NCBI GenBank assembly: GCA_000310025.1
Contig: FN649732.1
Location: 175,495 to 186,267, forward strand
Direction of reading: 5' to 3'
Length of the DNA stretch: 10,773 nt
Source: Ectocarpus siliculosus
Lineage: Eukaryota; Sar; Phaeophyceae; Ectocarpales; Ectocarpaceae
Under the pieces are notes generated by a model that was given only the letters and a program-made list of their open reading frames with translations, was not told where the DNA came from and did no database searches. Shown in pieces: positions 1 to 7,682 of this stretch. How positions within the stretch are numbered: position 1 is the stretch's first letter; the number at the start of each line of letters is the position of its first letter. The position numbers were made by a program, and so were the translations under genes.

Positions 1-85
1 CGTACGTGTCGACCTCGTGCGGAGGCTTTTTCGGGACGACGAAGTCCCTGGCGGTGGGTGGGGAGGCGGGATTGAGTTGGGGTAT

Positions 86-210
86 CCCGTAGTTGACATG
101 AGATATCACACACCCCCAGATCGATTTTCGCACTAAGAAATAAAAAATGCTCCACGAACGAAAATGGTGCAAGGCTCAAAAGGTACGTTTTCGGAAAGCT
201 CTCGATGCTG
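86..210 (+). repeat. Dispersed repeat, copy 1
   Basis: This stretch begins CCCGTAGTTGACATGAGATA and ends near GCTCTCGATG. It shares an ordered series of blocks with 5927-6047 (CCCGTAG-TTG-CATGA, AGATATCACACACCC, CGATTTTC, CTCCACGA, GCTCTCGATG) and, more weakly, with 3616-3745. The copies are degenerate and show no coding frame in common. The remaining upstream sequence (1-85 and 211-730) holds no gene I can support; ATG 147 with a donor-like AAG|GTACGT lies inside this repeat and is probably chance. Confidence 0.65.
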
Positions 211-730
211 ATGAACTAAATTGCAAATTTTATCCCGGACTCTTTTGTCCGTGGATGGAGACATGGAGACTAGTCCTCTGTGTTTTTGTAAGGCAAGAAA
301 GACGATTCGAGTACCAACCAACTGGGCGTGTTTGCGTGCAAAATGATAACACCCAGGTGGACTCCACGTCCGGCCAGGCAGCAGCTCTGCCTTGGCCCTC
401 ACCACAAGACGCGAACGGCGTTTACCAGAAGCTGGCCAAGCGGGTGGAGGCGAGGGTGAGAAGATAGCACACTGTGCGGCGTCCGGGGAGCTTTGTGTGT
501 GTTGTCCCCGGTGCCTGCGGTCAACACCGTTGACGTTTGCCAACGTAGAAAAACACAGCAGCCGCCGTTGTCTGTGGCCAACCCGCCCCTGGTCGATAGT
601 TCTAGGCAACAGCACAACTCACTATTATCGTTTTTCGTACGCTGCCGGCCATGATAATCAATTAACCAATTCGTCGTGCTCGGCCTGCCCCTGTGTTGAT
701 CACCTTTCATTGTCGTCGTTGTTGTTTTGT

Positions 731-760
731 ATGGGGGGGGGGGGGTGCAGATCGAGGCGA
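731..760 (+). other. Uncertain 5' boundary of the first GAF-gene exon (start codon or splice acceptor)
   Basis: Two readings compete. In the first, translation starts at ATG 731 and continues through the G run as M-G-G-G-G-C-R-S. In the second, GGTGCAG at 744-750 is a splice acceptor, preceded by a pyrimidine-rich stretch at about 698-730; the exon would then start at 751 in phase 2 and the true start would lie upstream. A third option is ATG 760 in another frame. That frame gives a coding-like stretch and closes at TAA 886, but would rejoin the GAF frame if GT 885 to AG 981 were spliced; that intron would be only 97 bases and GC-rich, so it is unlikely. An error in the G-run length would also shift the frame. 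Confidence 0.5.
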
Positions 761-3700
761 TGGGTACCATTCGCGTCGCCGAACCCGACCCCGGCCAGCG
801 AACGCCGCCGGGTCCGAAGCGCAAAGACGTTCCTGTTCTCCATCACCGCCGGACGAAACGGAACATACACAACTTTCGTCGCCGGTAACGGCGGCGGTGG
901 CGGCGGCGGCGGCGGCGGCAGCGGGGGCGTTTCTGGCGCAAGCCGCCGCCCTGCTGCCGCGCCCGCCGTAGCACCGCGCAGAGGGGTCTCGAACCGATGT
1001 CGTAGCAGCAGCAGCGCAGAGGAGGATTGTGCTCGATACCGCTACCACCCGACGAGCCTGGAAGAGCAGCTGTACGCCGGTCTGGGCGCTCTTCTGGAGG
1101 TAAGCGCGTGCTATATCCGCGTTGAACCGCTGAGGGAGCGTCTAGGGACACAGCACAAACATGCCTTATTCTCTGTTTTCATTAAAAAAAAAGAAAAAGT
1201 TAATGCCTCTTTTTCATAATAAAACAAACCAATTGTAGTCTCTATCAACCAACCAAAAGAGTGCTGTTTATCTTTTCCACAGACAAGGGTGCTGTTGAAC
1301 TATATAGGTTTACCATGTGCGTTTGAGGTTTCAAAAGAGGGGATCGCTGAAACGCCGAGAATACTGACCTACGTCTCTTCGGCTTTGGCGTTTGTGGGAG
1401 GTTTGGTATGTTCAGGTAATTGTCGTGGGTGGATTGAGCTTGTTGTTTCGGCGAGCGCCTCTGTAGACGCACCCACACATTGCGCCAACCTTACGGCGCA
1501 CAAACCGATAAGCGTTTTTTTTTGGGGGGCGGGGGCGGGTATGGGCGTGAGTAGTGTGATGGAGTAACCCGCTTCCATGCCGGTGAAATTGGCGCATTTG
1601 CTGCGCTGGTGAGACCCCCCTCCCCCATGTTTGGTGTTCGTATGCGTACGCACGCCTCACACGCATTTTTATTTTATTTTTTTCCTTGCAGGCTGCCAAA
1701 AGGCTCGTACCCGGGGCCAGGGAAGGAGGTGCGGCGGTCAACGCCGTGGGGGAGACCGCGGTTCTTACCCTCAAGGGAGGGTGCGCGCTAAACCGGTGAG
1801 AGCATCACCATGAACCATGAACCTTTGGCAACGCGGGAAGGAAATATATGTTTGGCCATCGGTAATAATGGTCCTGTGAGAATAATGCTCCGGTCCTCTC
1901 GAGGACGACAGTGGCCTATCCGCTAAGGCATGCGAAACATAAGAGTACGCCCCCCCCCCACCCAAGGCGCTTCGCGCTTGGTGATGTGAGAGCCTGGTCC
2001 GGTGCGAACCCGGCGTGCTCCGCCCCGGCTTTGTAGGGATGCGAGGTCAATGGTCTAACGACTACGGCATGCACGACTATGAGTACCCCCCCCCCCCCCC
2101 CCAAGGTCGGCAAAACCCCGAATTATCGCTCCGTCCCGGCATTGTAGGGATGCGAGGTCTATGGTCTACCGATGCATTTACACGCCCACCCACCGTATGA
2201 ATCGCTTGGTCCGTCCGTTTTAAGAGACGAGACTCGCCCCCCCTCCGTCCCCAAAGACGAGGGTACAACATGGTTCGGGAATGACTGCCTGAAGGTGTTT
2301 TGATACAGGCGCATTGGTCCTTGACAACCGTTGGCCTTTCGCCGGATTTTTTTTTCTCGTGCCCCCTTCCGCTTCGATGGGGCGCCCGTCTCTCTTTGTT
2401 GTGCGACGCTGCTTGGCTGCTTGGCTGCTTTGTTTTGGCGTTCGTGTGTCGTGCAGCGCCGCGTCTGTGGGGGACACGAGCCTCTCGACGATCCCTCGGA
2501 GGGCGAGCATGTGCCAGGTATGTACAGCTACAGGGCTGAGTGTGTGCTTTCATTCTGTGCGTTCGATGTTGTTTTGGCTGGTTGTTTTTCTTGCACACAG
2601 CTGATGATGGGTGTTGCTATGCGTATCATTCAGTGCCTTCGGACGTTTTTTGCGGATTTTCTGTCTTGCGGGCGGAAGATGGCGGCGTTCCTAGATATGT
2701 AGCTGTGTGATGCATTCACGCATTCAATACTTTGGCAGAACGTGCCTTGCGCACACAAGAGGATGGTGTTGCTGCGTACGTGGCTGGTCGCGAGATTCTT
2801 GCCGCATCTCGTGTCCCATCCCCTCAGTCTCCCGCCACCCCGCATGCTTTCGGACGAGAAACACCACAAGATATAGTCTATCGGCAGCGCGATGAGGCAC
2901 CGAGGTGCCACGCAGTATGCTTGGCAGTATGCCTTGCATGGCCACACCGATACCACAAAACCACCTACCGTACAAACAAGCGATTTTGGTTGTAACGCAT
3001 TTCCGCCTTTTGACAACACGCCACGCGCTCAGCACGCCGTCTGCGCCCCGCGGCTGGGACGGAAAAGCCTCGACGCCGGCGTTCGTTACGAAGACGGAGT
3101 CTTGCTCGTACCGGATTGCCGCAAGCTCAGGCAAGAGATCGTCCGCAGCACGTGCATGGACCCTGCGGGTAGCGTCCGACCGGACTACGTGGCCTACGTC
3201 GGTACGTACAAAGAAGACACGTGGTGCTCGTGCGGCTGGCCGGACTTGTTGCTTGCGGCGCTGCCGACCATGAAATAGAGCGAATCTTGGGACCTACCTA
3301 CCCACGCGTTGGGATATTTTGGCTGTGACTTTGCGTAAAATGTCTCCTTTGCTTGGAACCAGCACCCTGGCAACACATTGCATGATTTTCACCGCACTTC
3401 TCGCAAAATGCTGGAACCTCCCGTTACCTCGTGAGGAAACTACCCGTCTACCCGTCTACCCGTCTTGGAGGTAGATCACAAGGGGGAGCGGCTGTGCTGC
3501 TGCTGCAGCTGCTGCTGCTCTGCATGCACTCAGACATAGACGTGAATTGATCCCCGTGTTGGCGGCGGAAAATGTTCCGAGTACGGACTGAGGGCAGCGA
3601 AGGAGCCGGGTTGTTACCGTAGGTTGCATAGGATAGTGCTGTACGACCACAGCTCCTGGACCGATCTTCAACGCCCGATTACTCCGCACCAGAAGTGCAA

Positions 3701-5451
3701 CGGGTGGCGCCCAACAGCGGTGGCGTTGGCAGCATCTCGTGGAGAGGCGTTTCGAAAAACTTGTGCTTTGGTTTGGTTTTTCCATCCTCCTCTTCGTGGT
3801 GGAGAAACCGAAATTTGAACATCGGTCCGGAGGGTGTGGACCAGTAGTGTCACGTTCCAAACCGAGCACTGCTGGACGAGCACCTCCTCCACTTTCCACA
3901 AGCTCGCCCCGATATGCTTGACGTTTACTTGCGGATCGCCCTTACCCCTTGTCATCGGTTGGCATTTTTATTTTCTCCTTTTCTTTATGTTTCTTTTTAT
4001 TTTTCACAATTTTTTTTTCGTGTGCCAGGCGCCCCTATCTACGTGGACGGGGCCCCCTTGGGAACGTTCTGCGTGTTCTCGCGGCGCACTCTGAAGGACC
4101 TCGGGTGGACCGCGCACCACACGGTAGTTCTCAGGGGTCTCGCCGACGCCGCTGCTACGGAGGTGAGTCCATCATCTTGCCGGTCTGTCTCCGGCGAGAC
4201 ATGGCAGTGAAGAACGGAGCCCTCCTGTCGTTCGAAGGGCTTTGTTTCATGGCAATGAATCGAGTCCTCTTGTTGTTCGAAGTGCTTTGGTTAGTGGCAG
4301 TAAAGAACGGAGCTCCTTCCGTTCGTAGGTTTGGTTTCATGGCAGTGATTTCCTGTTGTTCGAAGGCGCTTTGGTTCATGGCAGTGAAGAACGGAGTCCT
4401 TATGTTGTTCTATAACAAGGGCTTTGGTACATGGCAGTGAATGGAGTCCTCCTGTTGTTCGAAGGGCTTGTCTCTCGCGGACGCAGCCCTTTTCCGCTGC
4501 TCGAAGTTCTATATTGTTGGTTGCCCGGGCCAGCCGCCGACAACTTTTCATCTCGCAAGGAAGTAAGTGCCAGGACGTCGACTCGTGTTTGCGTGACAAA
4601 ACCACGCACGCTCCTTCCAGTCGCCCAAGAATGTCGCACCTCTCCAACCGTTCTCTCCTTGCTCGCGCGCGCACCCTGCCCCATGACCCAAACACTCGAC
4701 GATAATTCTCCTCGATGTTTAGATGGTACGCCTCTGCAGAATGGCGGAGCTGGAGGACAGGCAAGAGCAGCAGAGGCACCGCAGGCGACGGGAGTCGCCG
4801 GCACCTGGGTTCAGATCTCACACTTCCGCTCCCGCAGCACGGACGATGACGTCTCGCCAGGCTAACGGCGGTGATGCCGTTAGCCCTTCCAGGGGAGGGG
4901 GCTCTTCACGCTTATCGTCACGCTCTGCGCCACCACCTGATGCCGCAGCAGAGCTACGGCGGGGAGGGGAGGAGTCTTCCTTAACGGAAGGGTCGAACCC
5001 CCCGGCGGCGGCGGCGGCGGCGGGGTCGAGCGAAAGAGAGACAGTAACGGGGGGCGAACTTTCTGGCAGCGGTGATGGGAGCACTTCTACCGGAGGCGGC
5101 CGGTATGTTCCCTCGCGGGCGCCGCTGGACCACCGCCACGGCGTGCTGCTGTTGGACGGCCTCGTGCGGGCGGCGTCCAGCAGCCCGCCCCGCGGCGGCG
5201 GTGCGCGGCGTTCCATGAGCGAGGAGGTCGTGGTCGGGGGGGGTTCTTCGGGGACCTTTCGTCCCCCCCCGGTCCTGGCGCGGAGACATTCGGGAGACTC
5301 GGGGGCAGCGGGGGGGCAGGAGGCGGCGGTGGCCGCCGCCGCGGCCATGGCGCTTGCGGCGGCGGCGGCGGAGTCGCCGAGGGGGGGCGGCGCCAAGAAG
5401 AGGTGGAGCCGCGCGCTTCGGAAGCTGAGGCTACGGCCAAGGTATGGGTGA
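731..5451 (+). CDS. GAF-domain protein, six exons, with low-complexity C-terminal tail
   Basis: Exons are 731-1099, 1692-1795, 2457-2517, 3033-3201, 4029-4162 and 4723-5451 (stop TGA), giving 521 residues. Each inner exon edge has AG before it and GT after it, and intron phases 0, 2, 0, 1, 0 join cleanly. Residues of about 105-290 fit a GAF domain: a leading helix (SLEEQLYAGLGALLEAAKRL), IPRRASMCQHAV at 170-181 (family form near P-R-x-S-F-C-x-H-A), DGVLLVPD at 199-206, and VGAPIYVDGAPLGTFCVF at 234-251 (family form YAGxPL..dG..lGtlCv), then a closing helix to CRMAELEDRQEQQ. GAF domains bind small ligands or mediate signalling contacts; the ligand here cannot be read. Residues 300-521 are Ser/Gly/Ala/Arg-rich and end in a basic segment (KKRWSRALRKLRLRPR). 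No kinase, FYVE or other partner domain is visible. The start is weak: ATG 731 is the only in-frame Met near the exon and runs into 13 G. Intron homology to a real transcript is untested. The domain call is confident; the ends are not. Confidence 0.78.
1100..1691 (+). other. Intron 1 of the GAF gene (phase 0)
   Basis: The donor is GAG|GTAAGC at 1100. The acceptor at 1690-1691 follows a tract rich in T (ATTTTTATTTTATTTTTTTC then CTTGCAG). Joining here links ...GALLE to AAKRLVPG..., which continues the first helix of the GAF domain. An internal TTCCACAG at 1275-1282 could be another acceptor, but no convincing exon follows it. Confidence 0.8.
1796..2456 (+). other. Intron 2 of the GAF gene (phase 2), containing SINE-like repeats
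   Basis: The donor is ACCG|GTGAGA at 1796 and the acceptor TGTCGTGCAG ends at 2456. The split codon is CG+C (Arg). The intron carries three minus-strand copies of a tRNA-like repeat at 1860-2190, so the element sits antisense to the host gene. Confidence 0.78.
1860..2190 (-). mobile_element. Three degenerate tRNA-like (SINE-like) head units, minus strand
   Basis: Read on the minus strand, the units near 1965-1860, 2102-1988 and 2190-2110 share a G run (first two), TACTCnTA, TGCATGCCGTAG, TCGnTAGAC and, in the last two, GACCTCGCATCCCTACAA. The CCGTAGTCGTTAGA part resembles a Pol III A box. GGGTTCGCACC, about 36 bases further on in the middle copy (near 2011-2001), resembles a B box. The cloverleaf is not intact, so this is a tRNA-related repeat and not a tRNA gene. 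The SINE label is inference. Confidence 0.45.
2518..3032 (+). other. Intron 3 of the GAF gene (phase 0), with an early internal acceptor
   Basis: The donor is CAG|GTATGT at 2518 and the acceptor GCGCTCAG ends at 3032. Joining gives ASMCQ|HAVC, which restores the conserved Cys-x-His-Ala element of GAF domains, so this is the preferred splice. The stronger-looking acceptor TTCTTGCACACAG at 2600 would instead add a short tail and a stop (see the separate entry). Confidence 0.75.
2601..2702 (+). other. Possible alternative terminal (poison) exon of the GAF gene
   Basis: A textbook acceptor (GTTTTTCTTGCACACAG, ending at 2600) lies 83 bases after the exon 3 donor. Entering at 2601 in phase 0 reads LMMGVAMRIIQCLRTFF and onward for 33 codons to TAG at 2700-2702. 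The segment has no GAF homology, and using it would cut the protein before the ligand-binding half. It may be a regulated truncation, a decoy site or chance. There is no transcript evidence here. Confidence 0.35.
3202..4028 (+). other. Intron 4 of the GAF gene (phase 1)
   Basis: The donor is TCG|GTACGT at 3202 and the acceptor CGTGTGCCAG ends at 4028, after about 55 bases that are almost all T with some C. The split codon G+GC is the Gly of the VGAPIYV motif, so the join lies inside a conserved GAF strand and supports both exons. The intron carries three copies of TACCCGTC (3441-3464), an imperfect CTG run (about 3491-3521) and a dispersed-repeat copy (3616-3745). Confidence 0.82.
3616..3745 (+). 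repeat. Dispersed repeat, copy 2 (in GAF intron 4)
   Basis: It shares ACCGTAGGTTGCAT, CTGGACCGAT-TTCAA and ATTACTCC-C with copy 3 at 5927 in the same order, with substitutions between the blocks. It is the most divergent of the three copies. Confidence 0.5.
4163..4722 (+). other. Intron 5 of the GAF gene (phase 0), holding a minisatellite
   Basis: The donor is GAG|GTGAGT at 4163 and the acceptor CTCGATGTTTAG ends at 4722. Joining gives ...LADAAATE|MVRLCRMAELE, continuing the last GAF helix. Reading through the donor instead meets TGA at 4206-4208. About half of the intron is the tandem array at 4201-4477. Confidence 0.75.
4201..4477 (+). repeat. Minisatellite, six copies of a 39-53-base unit
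   Basis: Copies start at 4201, 4249, 4294, 4339, 4378 and 4431, and each begins with a variant of ATGGCAGTGAAGAACGGAG. Unit lengths are 48, 45, 45, 39, 53 and about 47. The first four units differ in length only by multiples of three and stay open in one frame, reading variants of MAVKNGVLLLFEGLWF. That frame is not the frame of the flanking GAF exons, and it closes at TGA 4438-4440. The array lies inside intron 5, so it is treated as non-coding. Confidence 0.85.
4860..4885 (+). other. Perfect 10-bp hairpin inside GAF-gene exon 6
   Basis: GGCTAACGGC at 4860-4869 and GCCGTTAGCC at 4876-4885 are exact reverse complements around the loop GGTGAT. In the coding frame the segment reads QANGGDAVSP. 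It could fold in the mRNA; no function can be assigned. Confidence 0.7.
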
Positions 5452-5519
5452 CGTTCTCTTTCGATGTGTGGAAGTATTAGGATGGTGATGTAGTTTTTTT
5501 TTTTTTAATTTCACTTCAG

Positions 5520-5545
5520 ATCAACGCGCACAGCCTTTCCGTCTG
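5520..5545 (+). other. Exon-like 26-base module A after the GAF stop
   Basis: It follows a T-rich tract and the acceptor TTTCACTTCAG (ending 5519), and is followed by the donor-like GTGAGG at 5546. A possible donor, AAG|GTATGG at 5442 in exon 6, would link to it in phase 2 and replace the last two residues with an alternative C-terminus. Module B at 5613 has the same length and matches at 20 of 26 positions. Confidence 0.4.
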
Positions 5546-5612
5546 GTGAGGATGTTTTTTTTTTCATGACTTCCGCAATTGGATTTTTGTTCTGTGATTT
5601 TTGTCACTTTAG

Positions 5613-5638
5613 ATCAACGCTCACACCGTTTCTGCCGG
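5613..5638 (+). other. Exon-like 26-base module B, duplicate of module A
   Basis: It follows TTTGTCACTTTAG (ending 5612) and is followed by GTACAT at 5639. Six of 26 bases differ from module A. If exon 6 spliced from 5441 to here, the protein would end RSTLTPFLPGT with TAG at 5645-5647. If it spliced to module A and read on, the frame would also stay open, through module B, to the same TAG, since the modules are 93 bases (31 codons) apart. Confidence 0.4.
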
Positions 5639-5926
5639 GTACATAGGAGCTCTAATTCGTGGTCGCACAGAAAATTGGGTGGATTTTTCTCATTTTTTGT
5701 CTAGTGGTGTTTGTTGGGGCGGAGCAGAGGATGGGTCTCGCCGGGCTGTGTATCTAACGGGGACCCCCCCCCCCCCCGTTCCGTGGTTTACGCCACGGGG
5801 ACCCTCGTACCACGGTTGATGAAGCTCCACAGTAGTGGGAAGCCTTGTTTTGCCCGAATACTCGTCGACGGGTTTGGCAAAAGCACTCGTTGAGGCCCCT
5901 CACCCCGTTCTTCATCGGGCAAGCGG

Positions 5927-6047
5927 CCCGTAGGTTGCATGACGGAAGATATCACACACCCTTGGACCGATTTTCAAAGGTCGAATACTCCACGACGAAG
6001 AGGATGCCACAGTAGTCAATGGACCATTTTTGGGATGCTCTCGATGA
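5927..6047 (+). repeat. Dispersed repeat, copy 3
   Basis: It begins CCCGTAGGTTGCATGACGGA and carries AGATATCACACACCC, TTGGACCGATTTTCAA, TACTCCACGACGA and GCTCTCGATGAG. It matches copy 1 at both ends and copy 2 in the middle, which ties the three together as one family. Confidence 0.65.
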
Positions 6048-6280
6048 GACGGCTCCAACGCCCCACCGTTTTCGACACCGTCGCCGCTGTTGCTCCGCTC
6101 AGGTCAAGGATTTAGAATCGGTCACGAGGGTATGGTAGCATTTGCCGCCTTCGGTGTAACACCGCAGAGGGCCTTCTTAGCTAGCGAGGATCAAGCCAAT
6201 TTAGTGATCCCTCGACGCTTGGGTAGTGGCCCAAATGTTTGCACAAGTAGGAGAGAGGGAGAGTCAGTGGACGCCTCGGG

Positions 6281-6520
6281 AGGGGTGAAGCGGCGCAACA
6301 ACAGCGAGACTGTAGCTTTGGGCAAACCAACACATGAATGACGTCTGTCAACCTTCATCTCAAAACGTGAATCGGTGCAACGATATCGAGGCTGTAGCTT
6401 TGGGCAAACCAACACACAACCTTGTCGAAGTGTTTTTATCAAAACGTGAAACGACGCAACAACAACGAGACTGTAGCTTTGGGCCAATCAGCACACGACA
6501 CTTTGTCGAAGCTCTTTCTC
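6281..6520 (+). repeat. Tandem array, three copies of an approximately 80-base unit
   Basis: GTGAAnCGnnGCAACAA anchors copies at 6285, 6367 and 6446 (periods 82 and 79). Each contains GACTGTAGCTTTGGGC or GGCTGTAGCTTTGGGC, then CACACnA, and ends in TCAAAAC. The frames are not kept from copy to copy, so no coding role is seen. Confidence 0.75.
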
Positions 6521-6536
6521 AAAACGCCCTGTCCCA

Positions 6537-6740
6537 CCCACCCCGGGCGGCCGCCTCCGGCATCATTGCTTGGTCTCTCTCTCGCGAAAACACGTAGGCG
6601 GAAACGAATTTCGTCAACCCTCTTCCTAAAAATGCCCGGTCCCCGCCCACCGACCCACCGACCCACCCTGGGCGACCGCTTCCGGCACCATTGCTTGGTC
6701 TCTCTCTCGCGAAAACACATCCAATGCACACAGGCGGAAG
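6537..6740 (+). repeat. Direct duplication, period 125 bases
   Basis: The block around ATTGCTTGGTCTCTCTCTCG occurs at 6565 and 6690. The flanks also match: CCACCC-GGGCG-CCGC-TCCGGCA before it, and CGAAAACAC then AGGCGGAA after it. The second copy follows ACCGACCCACCGACCCACCC, a short direct repeat. Confidence 0.75.
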
Positions 6741-7061
6741 TCATCCGGGGGTGGGGGGTCCGATGAAGGCGACAACGGAAGCTCTTCCAGCCTCGACGTA
6801 AGTCGCCGCCGGACCGCGGGGGGATCGACCGACCCCAACCAGATTTTTAGAGAGAGGAGCAGGGCTTGGTAGATGAGGGAGGTAGTAGATATATTTACAA
6901 TAGGCAAGTGCGGTGGGGGAATGGTTTAATTGTTAAAAAAAAATCTGAGTTTTACGTTAGTGTAAGGGCTCCTTGCGCGACATGTAGTTGCATCTGTAGG
7001 GAGGGAGTGTGAATTTTGCAACCGGGTCATCAGTGTCGGTAGGGAGAACAACTCGGGGGGG

Positions 7062-7370
7062 AGAAGGACGGCGAAATATAATGAAAATATTGTATCCAGT
7101 TCCCATTGGCGCCTAGGTTTTGTTGAGTGGAGAGACTCCGGCGCATTTTGGGAGGGGGTGTACTAATACTCAACGGCAGTGCATGCCGTAGTCGGTAGGA
7201 CGTTGACCTCGCATCCCTGCAAAGCCGGGACGGAGTACGCCGGGGGTGTGGGGGTGTCAAGAGGAGAGCGAAACGCGAATGTATCTTGTGTCCAGTTCCC
7301 ATTGGCTCCTAGGTTTCTCTCGACACTCCGGCGCTTCTTGGGAGCGGGTGGGAGTGTCAAGAATTGATTG
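7062..7370 (+). mobile_element. SINE-like repeat: tail, head, tail
   Basis: The head at 7167-7260 (TACTC, GTGCATGCCGTAGTCGGTAG, GACCTCGCATCCCTGCAAAG) is the same family as 1860-2190 but in the opposite orientation; its B-box-like part is lost. It is flanked by two copies of a tail, 7062-7160 and 7261-7350, which share CCAGTTCCCATTGGC, CCTAGGTTT and ACTCCGGCGC at a period of 196 bases. The arrangement suggests two elements joined in tandem, with only the tail of the first kept. Confidence 0.5.
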
Positions 7371-7682
7371 GGATGTGGGTCCACGCGGACCCCCCAGTTG
7401 TTGACAGAATCAAGCGAGGGTGAGCGCAAGGTTTGCTGCTGTAAACGGTAGACCTGGGGGGGGGTCCAAGCGACACGTAGATGGTCCACTCGGGCAGGTG
7501 TTTTGGGACATTAGAGCATCGCGTTGGGGGTGGGAGTATCCGACGGCTGGGTTTGCCGGCTGCGCTGTATCGGAAGAAGTTAGCAGATTGTCCTGGGCGG
7601 GGGGGGGCTCAAATCAATCATGATTTTGTACAAATGAATAACAAGGTGTGATATGGAGAGAGTGCATGGGTGCAGGCAGGGT

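Larger units (their letters stand above)
5452..5926 (+). other. Sequence after the GAF gene, no gene seen beyond the modules
   Basis: Apart from the two 26-base modules, this stretch holds a run of 14 C (5764-5777) followed by a 6-bp hairpin, CCGTGG-TTTACG-CCACGG. I see no polyadenylation signal that I would defend and no exon with good splice sites. Confidence 0.4.

Noticed and set aside
133-824. Overlapping open frames on both strands before the GAF gene, including ATG 147 with a donor-like site at 183
   Set aside because: They overlap a dispersed repeat. The phase-0 exits at 182 and 455 do not fit the phase needed at 751, and no protein family is recognised.
693-971. Alanine-rich open frame in the third frame across the GGC repeat
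   Set aside because: It ends before the exon donor at 1100 and does not lead into the GAF frame. Any GCG/GGC repeat gives such a frame.
1988-2087. Functional tRNA gene on the minus strand
   Set aside because: Box-like sequences are present, but the acceptor and anticodon stems do not pair and neighbouring copies are degenerate. A tRNA-derived repeat is more likely.
2077-2598. 173-codon minus-strand open frame
   Set aside because: It runs through the C17 tract, the SINE-like repeats and a plus-strand exon of the GAF gene. Its product is low complexity (Arg, Pro, Gly, His).
3033-3201. Reading this exon as a retrotransposon integrase zinc-binding segment (DGVLLVPDCRKLRQEIV)
   Set aside because: The His-His-Cys-Cys pattern is missing, and in context with the neighbouring exons the same residues fit the middle of a GAF domain much better.
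4201-4477. CRISPR array
   Set aside because: The units are contiguous diverged copies with no unique spacers, and the setting is a eukaryotic intron.
4818-5440. Long minus-strand open frames (192 and 117 codons) opposite GAF exon 6
   Set aside because: They mirror a GC-rich, stop-poor coding exon and encode only Pro/Ala/Arg-rich low-complexity sequence. The plus frame joins the GAF exons in phase, so these are shadows.
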